From: CAMLQK01 sp964654135
GTDB taxonomy: Bacteria > Patescibacteriota > Saccharimonadia > Saccharimonadales > UBA4665
Assembly (NCBI GenBank): GCA_964654135.1
Contig: CAZZHV010000013.1
Span: 1-29,259, forward strand
Direction: 5' to 3'
DNA: 29,259 nt
In this document: in pieces, positions 7,149 to 15,536 of the stretch
How positions within the stretch are numbered: position 1 is the first letter of the stretch
How the letters are laid out: the number at the start of each line of letters is the position of its first letter
The notes under the pieces: generated by a model
What the model saw: the letters and a program-made list of their open reading frames with translations, nothing else
Told to the model about the DNA's origin: nothing
The model's database searches: none
Position numbers and translations under genes: made by a program

Positions 7149-7201
7149 GCGCGTTCGCGCGGCAGACCTGGTCTCACCACCATCTGTCGCGCGAACTGCG
7201 C
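7149..7201. repeat. Composite inverted repeat downstream of the 6529-7110 gene
   Basis: Arms 7149-7166 and 7183-7201 pair with one extra base and one G-U (core GTTCGCGCG/CGCGCGAAC). A nested hairpin TGGT-CTC-ACCA lies at 7169-7179, flanked by short unequal bulges. There is no U-tract. Confidence 0.75.
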
Positions 7202-7255
7202 CACCGTCTCCCAAATAAACCACTCTGTCGTCCCCCATCCAAGATTACGCAAGCA

Positions 7256-7281
7256 AAGAGCCCCTTCCGGGGCTCTTTTTA
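7256..7281. terminator. Bidirectional terminator between the membrane-protein cluster and pcrA
   Basis: AGAGCCCC-TTCC-GGGGCTCT with TTTTTATT on the plus side; the minus-strand arm overlaps the region just after the pcrA stop. Confidence 0.8.
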
Positions 7282-9528
7282 TTGTTCGACTTTAGTAATA
7301 GGTGCGAAACCTATATTAAGCTTTTTGGCACCTTTGCCCTTAAAGTAAATCGTGGCGTTATCGCCGTCGATTTCGACGACCTGGCCAATACCAAATATGG
7401 CGTGCTTAACTGCATCACCTTCGTATAATTCTGGCACGTATCGTGGCTCATCATCTGGAACAACAGGAATATCTTCTGGCTCGGCAGTCGATTCCATTTT
7501 GCGGAAACCTTGCCCAAAACCGCTCTGACCCTGCTTGCCATATACACCAGCGTCAGGCTGAAAATCGGCGTCAACTTCGCTTAAGAAACGAGATGGTGGA
7601 TTTTGTTGCACTGCACCAAATAACATACGGCTGACTGTGTAAAGCATGTAGAGTTCTTCGCGAGCGCGAGTCATGCCGACGTAGCAAAGGCGACGTTCCT
7701 CTTCCATGGAGGCTTCGTCATAAAGCGAACGCGAAGTTGGAAATACCGTCTCCTCCATACCAACCATAAAGACAGCCGGAAACTCCAGTCCTTTTGCCGC
7801 GTGTAGTGTCATAAGTGTCACTGCGTTACCTTCAAAATCTGCCTGGTCAACATCACTCACGAGGCTAACTTCTTCAAGAAAGACATCTAAGCCTTCGTCG
7901 GTATAGTTTTGAGCTACACCTATAAGTTCTTTAACGTTTTCGGCCTTTGACTCGCCGGCAGGCGTACCATCGTTAACGTAGTTGAGATAATCTAGGCGGC
8001 GGACAATACTATCGACAATGCCTGCGGGCGGCGTGTCTTCCATGAGTTCGCGGAACGTCGAAAGCATATCACCAAGCTCGCTCAGGCCTCGGATTGCGCG
8101 ATCAGTTAACATGTCACAGTCCTCAACCTGACTCAGTGCCTCGAACAAGGTAAACTTATTAGCCTGCTTCCATAAGAAGAAATTCTCCACAGACTTAGCA
8201 CCGACGCCACGAGTCGGCACATTGACAACACGCTGAAAACTCACGCGATCTTCTGGCTGATAAATCAGGCGTACATAGGCCATAAGATCTTTAATTTCCT
8301 TACGGTCGTAAAAACGCTGACCACCAACAATTCGATATGGAATGCCATAATGAATGAATGTTTCTTCAACCATACGGCTCTGGGCGTTTGTGCGATACAA
8401 CACTGCAAAATGGCTATATTTTCGGAAGCCGCTATCAACGCCATTACGAATGCGGCGGACAATAGCATCACCCTCGGCACGCTCGTTGGCAACTTGCAGC
8501 ATTTGCACAGCGAGACCCTCGCTCGATGCTGTCCAAAGTTTTTTATCAGAGCGCTGCTTATTTTTGGTAATAATAGTATGCGCCGCGTCCAAAATTGCTT
8601 TCGTACTACGATAGTTTTGTTCGAGCTTAATAACTGTAGCGTTCGGGTAATCTTTTTCGAAATTTAGAATGTTGCGGAAGTCTGCACCGCGCCAGCTATA
8701 AATACTCTGCCAGTCATCGCCCACAACAGCGATGTTATTCTTGTCGTTGGTCATCATGCGTACCAGCTTATACTGAGCTGCATTTGTATCCTGATACTCG
8801 TCGATCATAATATAGCGGAAGCGCTTCTGCCACTTTGCGCGAATATGGTCTTGAGTGCTCAACATGCGTACGGTGGTACTAATAAGATCATCAAAGTCGA
8901 GTGCCGCCGCCTCGCGTAGAGCCTGCTCATATAATGGATAAACCTGTGCTGCGGCCCGTTCGGCAGGGCTAGATTCGACGTTCGCGAATTCTTCTGGGCT
9001 CATTAGGTCGTTTTTAGCATTGCTGATCATGCCAGCAATAACCTTTGCCGGATAACTCTTTTCGTCAATTGCAAGCTGCTTGCATGCCTGTTTGACGGCT
9101 GACATGCGGTCGGATTCATCGAAAATAACGAAGCTCTTTGGAATTCCGATACTCTCGCCGTCTTGGCGCAAAATGCGCACACAAATAGAGTGGAATGTGC
9201 CCATGTACGGCATAAAACTGCGGTTATCTGGATCTTCGCCTAGTAGCTGGGCAACACGTTCGCGCATTTCGCGCGCCGCTTTGTTGGTAAAGGTCACTGC
9301 CAAGATGTTAAACGGCGATGCTTTGCGTGTCGAAATAAGGTATGCAATACGATGCGTGAGTGTCTTGGTTTTACCAGAGCCCGCGCCAGCCTGAATGAGC
9401 AACGGGCCTTCAGTCGTAATAACTGCACGCTTTTGCTCATCATTGAGTCCTTTAACAAGCTCAGCTTCTGGCCCTGTTATGGTGCCAGCTGGAACTTCAT
9501 CAGCCCACGGGTCAAAAATGTCATCCAT
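7279..9528 (-). CDS. pcrA: UvrD/PcrA-type ATP-dependent DNA helicase, 749 aa
   Basis: A superfamily 1A 3'-5' helicase for nucleotide-excision repair, replication restart and removal of RecA filaments. Walker A is AGAGSGKT (residues 47-54), followed by TLTHRIAYL. The Walker B/DEYQDT segment is near 240 and the Q/R motifs VVGDDWQSIYSWRGAD and LEQNYRST follow. Later motifs include TLHAAKGLEF and RRLCYVGMTRARE. The C-terminus (about 700-749) has a PcrA-like Tudor-type segment (GDAVKHAIFGIGQVV). Length and order are complete. SD GAGGGA precedes the ATG. Codon use is host-like. UvrD and PcrA cannot be separated by eye, so the symbol is a family label. Confidence 0.95.
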   Translation of the reverse strand: MDDIFDPWADEVPAGTITGPEAELVKGLNDEQKRAVITTEGPLLIQAGAGSGKTKTLTHRIAYLISTRKASPFNILAVTFTNKAAREMRERVAQLLGEDPDNRSFMPYMGTFHSICVRILRQDGESIGIPKSFVIFDESDRMSAVKQACKQLAIDEKSYPAKVIAGMISNAKNDLMSPEEFANVESSPAERAAAQVYPLYEQALREAAALDFDDLISTTVRMLSTQDHIRAKWQKRFRYIMIDEYQDTNAAQYKLVRMMTNDKNNIAVVGDDWQSIYSWRGADFRNILNFEKDYPNATVIKLEQNYRSTKAILDAAHTIITKNKQRSDKKLWTASSEGLAVQMLQVANERAEGDAIVRRIRNGVDSGFRKYSHFAVLYRTNAQSRMVEETFIHYGIPYRIVGGQRFYDRKEIKDLMAYVRLIYQPEDRVSFQRVVNVPTRGVGAKSVENFFLWKQANKFTLFEALSQVEDCDMLTDRAIRGLSELGDMLSTFRELMEDTPPAGIVDSIVRRLDYLNYVNDGTPAGESKAENVKELIGVAQNYTDEGLDVFLEEVSLVSDVDQADFEGNAVTLMTLHAAKGLEFPAVFMVGMEETVFPTSRSLYDEASMEEERRLCYVGMTRAREELYMLYTVSRMLFGAVQQNPPSRFLSEVDADFQPDAGVYGKQGQSGFGQGFRKMESTAEPEDIPVVPDDEPRYVPELYEGDAVKHAIFGIGQVVEIDGDNATIYFKGKGAKKLNIGFAPITKVEQ

Positions 9529-9614
9529 AGAAAATTAATCCCTCAAAAACTTGTCCAACAATATATATCTTATTGTAGCAGTTAGAGAGCTGTACTGCTG
9601 TTGTAACTTACGTT

Positions 9615-10418
9615 TTATTGAAAGAAGTTTGTATGTGGTAGGCCAGTTTTTACGAGCAGTCCTGTGTCGAGCAAAATATCAATAACAGCCACAGCGATAA
9701 CAGCCAATATAAGGAATGTAACAAAGAACTTGGCCCAGCCGCTACTATAGTTATGATGTGAAACGACAACTTTTGGAACTTGGACAACTGCTTTTTCTTC
9801 CGGTGCTTCGGGTAACTCTGGCAATGGCTCGGTAGACGCATTTGTGTCTGGCTTGGTTCTGGTAAGCGTCTCAAAGTCTGGCACTTCATCAAAAACAACA
9901 CCAGTAGTACCTGTAGCGTTCGGATCAGCGGGCGGCTGTGGCTCTGACCGCTCAGGCTGTTTTGCTGGGGCAGGTCTAGGCGGCTCTTCGGGCACCGGGG
10001 CGCTAGTTGTGGATGCGTCCAGTGGTGTCGCTAGCTGCTGCGATATCTCAACACCTTCAGGAACCTGATCAACTGCGTTTGTAGTTGCCAGTGAGGCGAT
10101 CTCGTCGGCAACATATGGCCCATCGTGTGGCTTTGGCGCCTCAATCTCTGACTGTGACGACGCTTGCTCTGTAGAGGCAGCAGGGCTTGTTGGAGCTTCA
10201 GCAGCAGGCTGCAAGTCAACCTTCTTTTTGCTATCCATAAGTGCTTCGGTCTCTGCAGGATCAGACATCATTGGGTCTTTAACCTGGGGTTTGTGTCCCA
10301 CAATTACTGGCCTCGAAGTTGCGCCTGCCGCAGTTTTACCTGGACGCATAACATCGAAGACTTTTTTGGCCTGTTTGTTGGGTTCGTCTTTTTTACTTTT
10401 CTTCATGCTCTGGCTCAT
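9615..10418 (-). CDS. Pro/Ala-rich protein with one C-terminal membrane span, 267 aa
   Basis: No family recognised. Residues 1-30 are Lys-rich and 30-210 are low-complexity, rich in Pro, Ala, Glu, Ser and Thr, so probably disordered. A single hydrophobic span lies at about 232-252, followed by a short tail ending TGLPHTNFFQ. This fits a tail-anchored or surface-linker protein. It overlaps the end of tpiA by 26 bases; a second Met 12 bases downstream (10406) would reduce the overlap to 14, and neither start has a clear SD, so translational coupling to tpiA is likely. It appears to be the last gene of the pgk-tpiA transcript. Confidence 0.75.
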   Translation of the reverse strand: MSQSMKKSKKDEPNKQAKKVFDVMRPGKTAAGATSRPVIVGHKPQVKDPMMSDPAETEALMDSKKKVDLQPAAEAPTSPAASTEQASSQSEIEAPKPHDGPYVADEIASLATTNAVDQVPEGVEISQQLATPLDASTTSAPVPEEPPRPAPAKQPERSEPQPPADPNATGTTGVVFDEVPDFETLTRTKPDTNASTEPLPELPEAPEEKAVVQVPKVVVSHHNYSSGWAKFFVTFLILAVIAVAVIDILLDTGLLVKTGLPHTNFFQ

Positions 10419-11187
10419 GCTGCATGCGATATGCAGATTCTATAATTCCGGCAAATTTATAAGGATTAATACTTGCGCCGCCAACGAGGGCGCCGTCACA
10501 GCCGTCTATCTCGAGATACCCCCGAACAAGATGCTCGTCAACACTACCGCCGTACAGCACACGAATCATACTAGCAGTATGTGAACCGTACAAAGACTCA
10601 ACTTGGGCACGAATAAACGCAATTGCTTCTTTGGCTTCACTTGGTTTAGCAAGCTCACCGCCAAAGGTACTAATTGCCCAAACTGGCTCGTAAGCAATAA
10701 CAACATTGGCTACTTCGGCAGTTGTGAGGTTGCTGAGCGCAGATGTTACCTGGTCGTGAAGTACTTGCTTGGTCAAACCCTCTTCACGTTCATGCTTAGT
10801 TTCGCCAACGCACAAAATTGGCGTAATGTCGTTACGTACTGCAGCCTGAACTTTGTCGCGAATCATATCGAGAGATTCGTTGAAGTAGATACGACGCTCG
10901 GAGTGTCCAACAATAACGTAATGTACAATGTCGCGCAACATCGTAAAAGAAACTTCACCCGTAAAGGCACCCTCATCCTTATGATATGCATTTTGAGCAG
11001 CAAGGCGGAATTTACGACGGTCAATTTGCGTACTCATTGGCTGTAAGGCGAGCATGCTTGGAGCTAGCACAACTTCGATATCGCGATGGATACGCGTACG
11101 TTCTTGCAAACGATGTACAAGCAAACTAGCCTGACTAACGTTCAGGTGCATTTTCCAGTTTGCAACTATTAAAAGTTTTCGGGCCAT
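10393..11187 (-). CDS. tpiA: Triosephosphate isomerase
   Basis: Interconverts dihydroxyacetone phosphate and glyceraldehyde 3-phosphate in glycolysis, in the cytoplasm. The active-site set is visible: N10/K12 in VANWKMH, His95 in VGHSERR, Glu167 in AYEPVWAI, and the phosphate-binding YGGSV (212-216) and GGAS near 237. At 264 aa it is slightly longer than the usual 250. The familiar GTG after AYEPVWAI reads STF here, a small loop-6 variation. It starts 56 bases after pgk, so pgk-tpiA is probably one transcript. Confidence 0.97.
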   Translation of the reverse strand: MARKLLIVANWKMHLNVSQASLLVHRLQERTRIHRDIEVVLAPSMLALQPMSTQIDRRKFRLAAQNAYHKDEGAFTGEVSFTMLRDIVHYVIVGHSERRIYFNESLDMIRDKVQAAVRNDITPILCVGETKHEREEGLTKQVLHDQVTSALSNLTTAEVANVVIAYEPVWAISTFGGELAKPSEAKEAIAFIRAQVESLYGSHTASMIRVLYGGSVDEHLVRGYLEIDGCDGALVGGASINPYKFAGIIESAYRMQHEPEHEEK

Positions 11188-11243
11188 ATATGTGTATTTA
11201 CTCTGTACCTAGCTTAGCATAAGCATCTTACTAATTACAAAAC

Positions 11244-12530
11244 CTAGCGATCTTGTAAGGCTTCGACACCTGGAAGCTTGCGACCAGCCATAAGCTCAAG
11301 ACTGGCGCCGCCGCCCGTAGAAACATGATCAAATGAACCAACAAGGTTGCGCTGTTCAACATAGCCCACCGTATCGCCGCCACCAATGAGGCTATACGGA
11401 CGATGGCCATAATCACCAATGATAGCATCAATAACAAGCTCTGTACCGCGAGCAAATGGGCCGACCGGACCCTGTAAGCTCGGCGTTTCAGTAACGCCCA
11501 TGGTGCCATTCCAAACGACCGTGTTTGCCAACTGAATGCCACCGGCAATAAACGCACCGCTGAAAGGGCCAATGTCCAGAATCATCTCGTCGTCTGCAAT
11601 AATACGGCTTGATTCTGGCGGTTGCTTAGGGTAATTTTCGACTTCGGCGATCATATGAGCGTCCCAGTCAACAATGCGGGTTGTAGCATTTTTATCAAGC
11701 GAAGTGGCAACCACACCATCTTGTGGAATATAGAAAATAAATCGCTCTTTCTTGGCTTTTTCACGAGCTTTCGCAAGAATATCGCGTGCAATCGGCACGT
11801 CATTTTCTTCGTATTTACTCTTGGCAATATCAATACCATCAGCAGCCAAAAAGGTATTTGCCATGGCGCCACCAATTGCAATAAAGTCTGCAATATCGAT
11901 AAAACGATTTAGGACATCGATTTTGTCTGAGATCTTTGCGCCGCCAACAATCGCCATCAATGGTCGCTCTGGCGTATCCATAACTCGAGTAATAACATCA
12001 ACTTCTCGTGCTAAGAGCAGTCCCGCTACGCTCTCTTGTACGTGGTGTGTAATAGCTTCCGTACTTGCATGAGAACGATGAACGACTCCAAAGCCATCTT
12101 GGACAAAAATATCACAATATTGGCCTAGCTGTGCTGCAAAGTTAGGGTCATTTTTTTCTTCTTCTGTGTGAAATCGTAGGTTTTCTAAAAGTATGACCTG
12201 ACCTGGTTGCAAGCTATCAACCATCTTTTTGGTCTCATCGCCAATGCAATCGGGCGCCATCTGTACGTCACGACCGAGCAACTCGCTCAGGCGCTTAGCT
12301 ATGGGTGCAAGGCTCAAGTATTTGTCTGGTTTACCATCTGGACGCCCAAGATGGGAACAAATAACTAAGCGAACGTTTTTGTCGAGTAACGCTTTGACTG
12401 TTTCGATGGACTGCTTTATTCGATAATCGTCAGTAATCGTGCCGTTTTCGACAGGCACATTGTAGTCCGCACGCAACAGCACTCGCTTGTCTTGCAAATC
12501 TACATCGTTAATTGTCTTCTTGGTAAACAT
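11244..12530 (-). CDS. pgk: Phosphoglycerate kinase
   Basis: Transfers phosphate between 1,3-bisphosphoglycerate and ADP. N-terminal VLLRADYNVP, then CSHLGRPDGK and LLENLRFH; hinge/C-terminal GGAKISDKIDVL, the nucleotide-site DIGP, and GGGDT plus STGGGASLELMAGRKLPGV. The start at 12530 (MFTKKTIND, 428 aa) is chosen over the upstream Met at 12689 because AGAGG lies just before it, the family begins there, and the extension crosses the promoter and a terminator. A TATACT -10 followed at once by a palindrome lies at 12543-12562. Confidence 0.97.
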   Translation of the reverse strand: MFTKKTINDVDLQDKRVLLRADYNVPVENGTITDDYRIKQSIETVKALLDKNVRLVICSHLGRPDGKPDKYLSLAPIAKRLSELLGRDVQMAPDCIGDETKKMVDSLQPGQVILLENLRFHTEEEKNDPNFAAQLGQYCDIFVQDGFGVVHRSHASTEAITHHVQESVAGLLLAREVDVITRVMDTPERPLMAIVGGAKISDKIDVLNRFIDIADFIAIGGAMANTFLAADGIDIAKSKYEENDVPIARDILAKAREKAKKERFIFYIPQDGVVATSLDKNATTRIVDWDAHMIAEVENYPKQPPESSRIIADDEMILDIGPFSGAFIAGGIQLANTVVWNGTMGVTETPSLQGPVGPFARGTELVIDAIIGDYGHRPYSLIGGGDTVGYVEQRNLVGSFDHVSTGGGASLELMAGRKLPGVEALQDR

Positions 12531-12542
12531 GGCAAACCTCTT

Positions 12543-12562
12543 ATGCTTCAAGCATAGTATAA
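12543..12562 (-). promoter_or_regulatory. pgk -10 box with adjacent palindrome
   Basis: Minus strand TATACT runs straight into the 13-bp palindrome ATGCTTGAAGCAT (12543-12555). The same 14-mer (plus strand ATGCTTCAAGCATA) recurs at the start of the NUDIX gene (15958-15971). It could be an operator covering the transcription start. Confidence 0.5.
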
Positions 12563-12589
12563 AGCAGTCGAGCAACAGCAACCAGGGAA

Positions 12590-12623
12590 ATAATAAAAAC
12601 CACCCTAGCTTGAGGGTGGTTTG
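12590..12623 (-). terminator. Rho-independent terminator upstream of pgk
   Basis: Minus strand AACCACCCT-CAAGCT-AGGGTGGTT then TTTATT. It stops transcription arriving from the 12760-13224 gene before the pgk promoter. Confidence 0.85.
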
Positions 12624-12637
12624 CATACTGTTGATGT

Positions 12638-12684
12638 GACGCAGTGGCAAGCTTTTTTTGTAAATATAAGCTTGCCACTGCGTC
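12638..12684. repeat. Perfect 17-bp inverted repeat downstream of the 12760-13224 gene
   Basis: GACGCAGTGGCAAGCTT (12638-12654) and its exact complement (12668-12684) flank a 13-base AT-rich loop. In gene orientation the loop region reads ATATTTACA. There is no U-tract outside the stem. A further small hairpin TCAGGCT-ACAA-AGCCTGA lies at about 12701-12718, between this repeat and the gene. Confidence 0.9.
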
Positions 12685-12759
12685 GGCACATTCGGTTCGG
12701 TCAGGCTACAAAGCCTGAGCGGTGATATCAGCCCTTTCGAAGTGGTGGCGAAAGTGGTG

Positions 12760-13224
12760 TCAGCTTGCGCTGATCAGCATTTGGGCACCGTTGACAGATG
12801 ACGACCTCGGGAAGCCGTTCCTGACATCGGTGAGGCCGATCATGTTCTTGACGCGTGTGTACACGTCGACGAGTCCGAGCTTCGCGTAGAAGCAGACGGG
12901 ACCTCGAGTGGCGTGCGCGTACAGACGCTCCGGGTACAGAGCGTGCTCCAGTGCGCGCTTGCAGACAAGCGTTTCGAACACTGCCATGCCCACAAGTCCC
13001 GTAGCGGACAGATTGAGCTGCTGCAGGTCGTCATACCAGGCGTCAATACCAGGCGCGAGCTTTACCGTGGCGGCGGCCGGAACGTACGAGTCCTTCCACT
13101 TGGGCAAGCCAAGTGCAACCTGCGGACAGGCGCAGAAGACCGCGTGGGATGTCGCGACTGACGCATCGTCGAGCCGTGCCAAGACATGGCCGGCACAGCG
13201 CTGGTGAATGTCTGGAGAACTCAC
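12760..13224 (-). CDS. GC-rich cassette protein of unknown function, 154 aa
   Basis: No family recognised. It looks soluble, with several Cys and His residues (HQRC, CACP, LVCKR) but no clean metal-site spacing, and a helical middle (ATGLVGMAVFETLVCKRALEH in part). The GTG start at 13222-13224 has GTGAGGAAAA just upstream; GC3-rich coding begins there. It lies alone between the pyk terminator and the pgk promoter, with its own downstream inverted repeat and terminator. Its composition differs sharply from pyk and pgk. The leader contains a hairpin CGTAG-TTT-CTACG near 13259-13271. Confidence 0.7.
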   Translation of the reverse strand: MSSPDIHQRCAGHVLARLDDASVATSHAVFCACPQVALGLPKWKDSYVPAAATVKLAPGIDAWYDDLQQLNLSATGLVGMAVFETLVCKRALEHALYPERLYAHATRGPVCFYAKLGLVDVYTRVKNMIGLTDVRNGFPRSSSVNGAQMLISAS

Positions 13225-13323
13225 TTTTCCTCACTTCAATCGAACGAACATGCGCCATTTCGTAGAAACTACGCATGAACACTCCGAAGGAATGCCAGCA
13301 ATACTATACAACAAATACGAACA

Positions 13324-13357
13324 AAATAAAAACACCCCGTCACTGGCGGGGTGTTTT
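13324..13357 (-). terminator. Rho-independent terminator of pyk
   Basis: Minus strand AACACCCCG-CCAGTGA-CGGGGTGTT then TTTATTT, directly after the pyk stop. Confidence 0.9.
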
Positions 13358-13375
13358 CTTCTTGTTGCGTATTGT

Positions 13376-14821
13376 TTAGCCGAGGACACGAACCTTAATG
13401 GTGTCTGTGCCACCAATAAGGCCTGGCTGGTGACCAGAAACGATAACCACGCGATCGCCAGTCTCAAAGACGTGTTGGTCCTTGAGCCATTCAGCGAGGC
13501 TGGCGCCAACGTTTTCAACGTCATCACGAAGGAATGACTTGCTTGCGTACATAAGTGACATCTGAGTTGCCACACGAGGTGTCGAAGTAACAACCACAAT
13601 TGGCATGTTAGGGCGACGAGCTGCAATACTCAATGCGGTTGGACCAGACTTAGTCTGAGCAATAATTGCTGCAGCCTTGATCTGCTTAGCAAGCGCCAAT
13701 GCACCAGAAGTGATTGATTCCTGCAAGTTATCAGTGTTTTCTTCGGCAGTGTAAATAGGGTTCAAAGCTGCGTGATCTTGTGTGTAAAGAATAATGCGCT
13801 TCATGGTTGCAACCGCTTCAACAGGGTATTTACCGTTAGCAGATTCCTCAGAAAGCATTACACAGTCGGCACCAGTGATAACAGCGTTAGCAACATCCGA
13901 AACCTCTGCACGAGTTGGATCTGGGTTGTCAGTCATGCTCAAGAGCATTTGAGTAGCAACAATGCTAATCTTGCCGTACTTCTGGCAAAGACCAAGAATG
14001 TTGCGCTGTACAACAGGTACAGCTTCGGGGCTTACCTCGACTGCGAGGTCGCCGCGAGCAACCATAACACCGTCAGAAACCTTTACGATTTCCTCAAGAG
14101 TCTTGTCTTCGATGGCTGCTTGTGTCTCAATCTTGGCGATAATTTTAGCGTCCGAACCCTTGTCGGTAAGGATTTTGCGGAGGTTAGTAATGTCATCAGC
14201 GGACTGTACAAAACTAAGCGCAACGTAGTCGATATCCTGAGTTACACCATAGTCGATGTCACGAAGGTCTTTTTCGGTAAGAATGTCACCACCAAAGTTG
14301 GTGTCAGGCAAGTTCATGCCCTTGCGCTTAAGCAAGAAGCCGTCGTTGTCGATCTGGACGGTCAAAACACCATCAGCAGAGATATCGCCAACAACACCGC
14401 GCAAACGACCGTCAAAGAGATAGAGACGTTCGCCGACCTTCATCTTTTTACTAAGGTCATACTGAATTGGAATGATGCCAGTTGCAGCGTAATCAGCGCC
14501 AAATTGGAACTGCAAAGCATCGCCAGCCTTAACGTCGATTTGGCCGTCAAAGTCACCGAGGCGAATCTTTGGACCCTGCAAATCCTGGAGAATTGCCACA
14601 GGCTTGCCGTATTCAGCACTTGCCTGACGAACCCACTCAATACGTTGGCCGTGCTCGGCGTGATCACCGTGGCTAAAGTTAAGACGGAAGCCGTTAGCAC
14701 CGTTCTTCATCATATTAAGAATGTGGTCATAGCTATCAGATGCTGGACCAACGGTTGCAAGAATCTTCGTACGCTTAAAGACGCGTGAAGAAACGTTAGG
14801 GGCTTTATCTGTGTATGTCAT
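13376..14821 (-). CDS. pyk: Pyruvate kinase
   Basis: Makes pyruvate and ATP from phosphoenolpyruvate and ADP, the last step of glycolysis. N-terminal RTKILATVGPAS, NGFRLNFSHG, then the FVQSADDI region, the catalytic KIET..AIED and metal-site VARGDLAVEV, and MLSEESANGKYPVEAVATM. A complete C-terminal domain ends PGLIGGTDTIKVRVLG. The start at 14821 (MTYTDKAP, 481 aa) is preceded by TTGGAG; the longer frame to 14959 crosses promoter and hairpin sequence and is rejected. It is monocistronic with its own terminator. Confidence 0.97.
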   Translation of the reverse strand: MTYTDKAPNVSSRVFKRTKILATVGPASDSYDHILNMMKNGANGFRLNFSHGDHAEHGQRIEWVRQASAEYGKPVAILQDLQGPKIRLGDFDGQIDVKAGDALQFQFGADYAATGIIPIQYDLSKKMKVGERLYLFDGRLRGVVGDISADGVLTVQIDNDGFLLKRKGMNLPDTNFGGDILTEKDLRDIDYGVTQDIDYVALSFVQSADDITNLRKILTDKGSDAKIIAKIETQAAIEDKTLEEIVKVSDGVMVARGDLAVEVSPEAVPVVQRNILGLCQKYGKISIVATQMLLSMTDNPDPTRAEVSDVANAVITGADCVMLSEESANGKYPVEAVATMKRIILYTQDHAALNPIYTAEENTDNLQESITSGALALAKQIKAAAIIAQTKSGPTALSIAARRPNMPIVVVTSTPRVATQMSLMYASKSFLRDDVENVGASLAEWLKDQHVFETGDRVVIVSGHQPGLIGGTDTIKVRVLG

Positions 14822-14851
14822 TTTTATTCTCCAAGAATAGATTTGCTTTTG

Positions 14852-14897
14852 TTGAATATTATTATGCGCCTGGCATACACATAATGCAAACAGGCGC
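14852..14897 (-). promoter_or_regulatory. pyk promoter with inverted repeat
   Basis: Minus strand TTGCAT, 17 bp, CATAAT reads as a weak promoter. GCGCCTG (14866-14872) and CAGGCGC (14891-14897) form a 7-bp perfect inverted repeat around the -35 and spacer, with an inner GCAT/ATGC pair. This is an operator-like arrangement. Confidence 0.45.
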
Positions 14898-14919
14898 TTA
14901 AAAATCGGGGTGAAGGTTT

Positions 14920-14967
14920 GCGGGGGTGTGTTTTGTAAAAATGGCGTAATGCCAAACACACCCCCGC
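14920..14967. repeat. Composite inverted repeat downstream of the 15047-15400 gene
   Basis: Perfect 14-bp arms GCGGGGGTGTGTTT (14920-14933) and AAACACACCCCCGC (14954-14967). The 20-base interior holds GGC-GTAAT-GCC and a one-sided AT bulge. In gene orientation the short inner hairpin is followed by ATTTTTACA, nearly the same nonamer as in the repeat at 24522-24586. Confidence 0.85.
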
Positions 14968-15046
14968 GGGCAGGAATCTCGTCGGTGAATCGCCTCAGGC
15001 GAGTCAGCTACGCGATGGTCCTACCACCTCCTGTACTTCTTGGCCG

Positions 15047-15400
15047 TCAGGCCTTGCGACCCTTGCGGGCGCTGCGGACCCGGCGGAGCACCAGAAGCGC
15101 GACGACGGCGCCGGCGATGGCGAAGATCCGCGAACGGTTCTCCTTGGCGCTCGTGACGGCCTGCTCCCGCTTCTCGGGGTCCTTGACGGTGGCGACGACC
15201 GCGGCCTTGGCCTGGGTGACCTTGTCGCTGGTGGCGACGTCCTTGGCCTTGCCGGCGACGGTGCCCGCGGCGGATGTCACGGCGGAGCCGACGGTGGTGA
15301 CGGCCTTCTTGACGGCGCCGGGGTTGTTGTCGTTGTCGTTGGCGGTCACATTGCCCTCCGGGGAGTGGTTGTCGATGCCTTCGATGATGTCGGTGGTCAT
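15047..15400 (-). CDS. GC-rich cassette small protein, Ala/Lys-rich with C-terminal span, 117 aa
   Basis: Function unknown. An acidic N-terminus (1-27) is followed by Ala/Val/Lys/Thr-rich repeats (about 28-80; VTTVGSAVTSAAGTVAGKAK in part) likely to form an amphipathic helix. One membrane span lies near 92-105, and the end is basic (RRVRSARKGRKA). The plan resembles actinobacterial DUF3618-type or apolipoprotein-like stress proteins, but that is only a likeness. The ATG at 15400 has AGGTAGGTAGG upstream; GGTCA-GAA-TGACC folds over the start codon. Promoter at 15503-15531, composite inverted repeat after the stop. Confidence 0.7.
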   Translation of the reverse strand: MTTDIIEGIDNHSPEGNVTANDNDNNPGAVKKAVTTVGSAVTSAAGTVAGKAKDVATSDKVTQAKAAVVATVKDPEKREQAVTSAKENRSRIFAIAGAVVALLVLRRVRSARKGRKA

Positions 15401-15465
15401 TCTGACCTACCTACCTTTGCTGGGAAGTTACAGGAGTGAGTACGATCGCTCAAAGTATCTTAAAC

Positions 15466-15488
15466 GAAAAATCACCCACATTGGGTGC
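15466..15488 (-). terminator. Rho-independent terminator after the NUDIX gene
   Basis: Minus strand CACCCA-ATG-TGGGTG then ATTTTT. As at 2310-2331, it lies downstream of a cassette promoter, so the leader of the 15047-15400 gene includes it. Confidence 0.75.
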
Positions 15489-15502
15489 ATACTCAAACAG
15501 GT

Positions 15503-15531
15503 ATTAAATACTATAGAAGCAGGAAAATCAA
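15503..15531 (-). promoter_or_regulatory. Probable promoter of the 15047-15400 gene
   Basis: TTGATT, 17 bp, TTTAAT on the minus strand, between the NUDIX stop and its terminator. Confidence 0.5.
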
Positions 15532-15536
15532 ATCTA

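Noticed and set aside
11244..12689. Extended pgk start
   Set aside because: The 53-residue extension has no counterpart in PGK and crosses the pgk -10 box and the upstream terminator.
13376..14959. Extended pyk start
   Set aside because: The extension crosses the promoter inverted repeat and part of the composite repeat; family-typical start with SD is at 14821.
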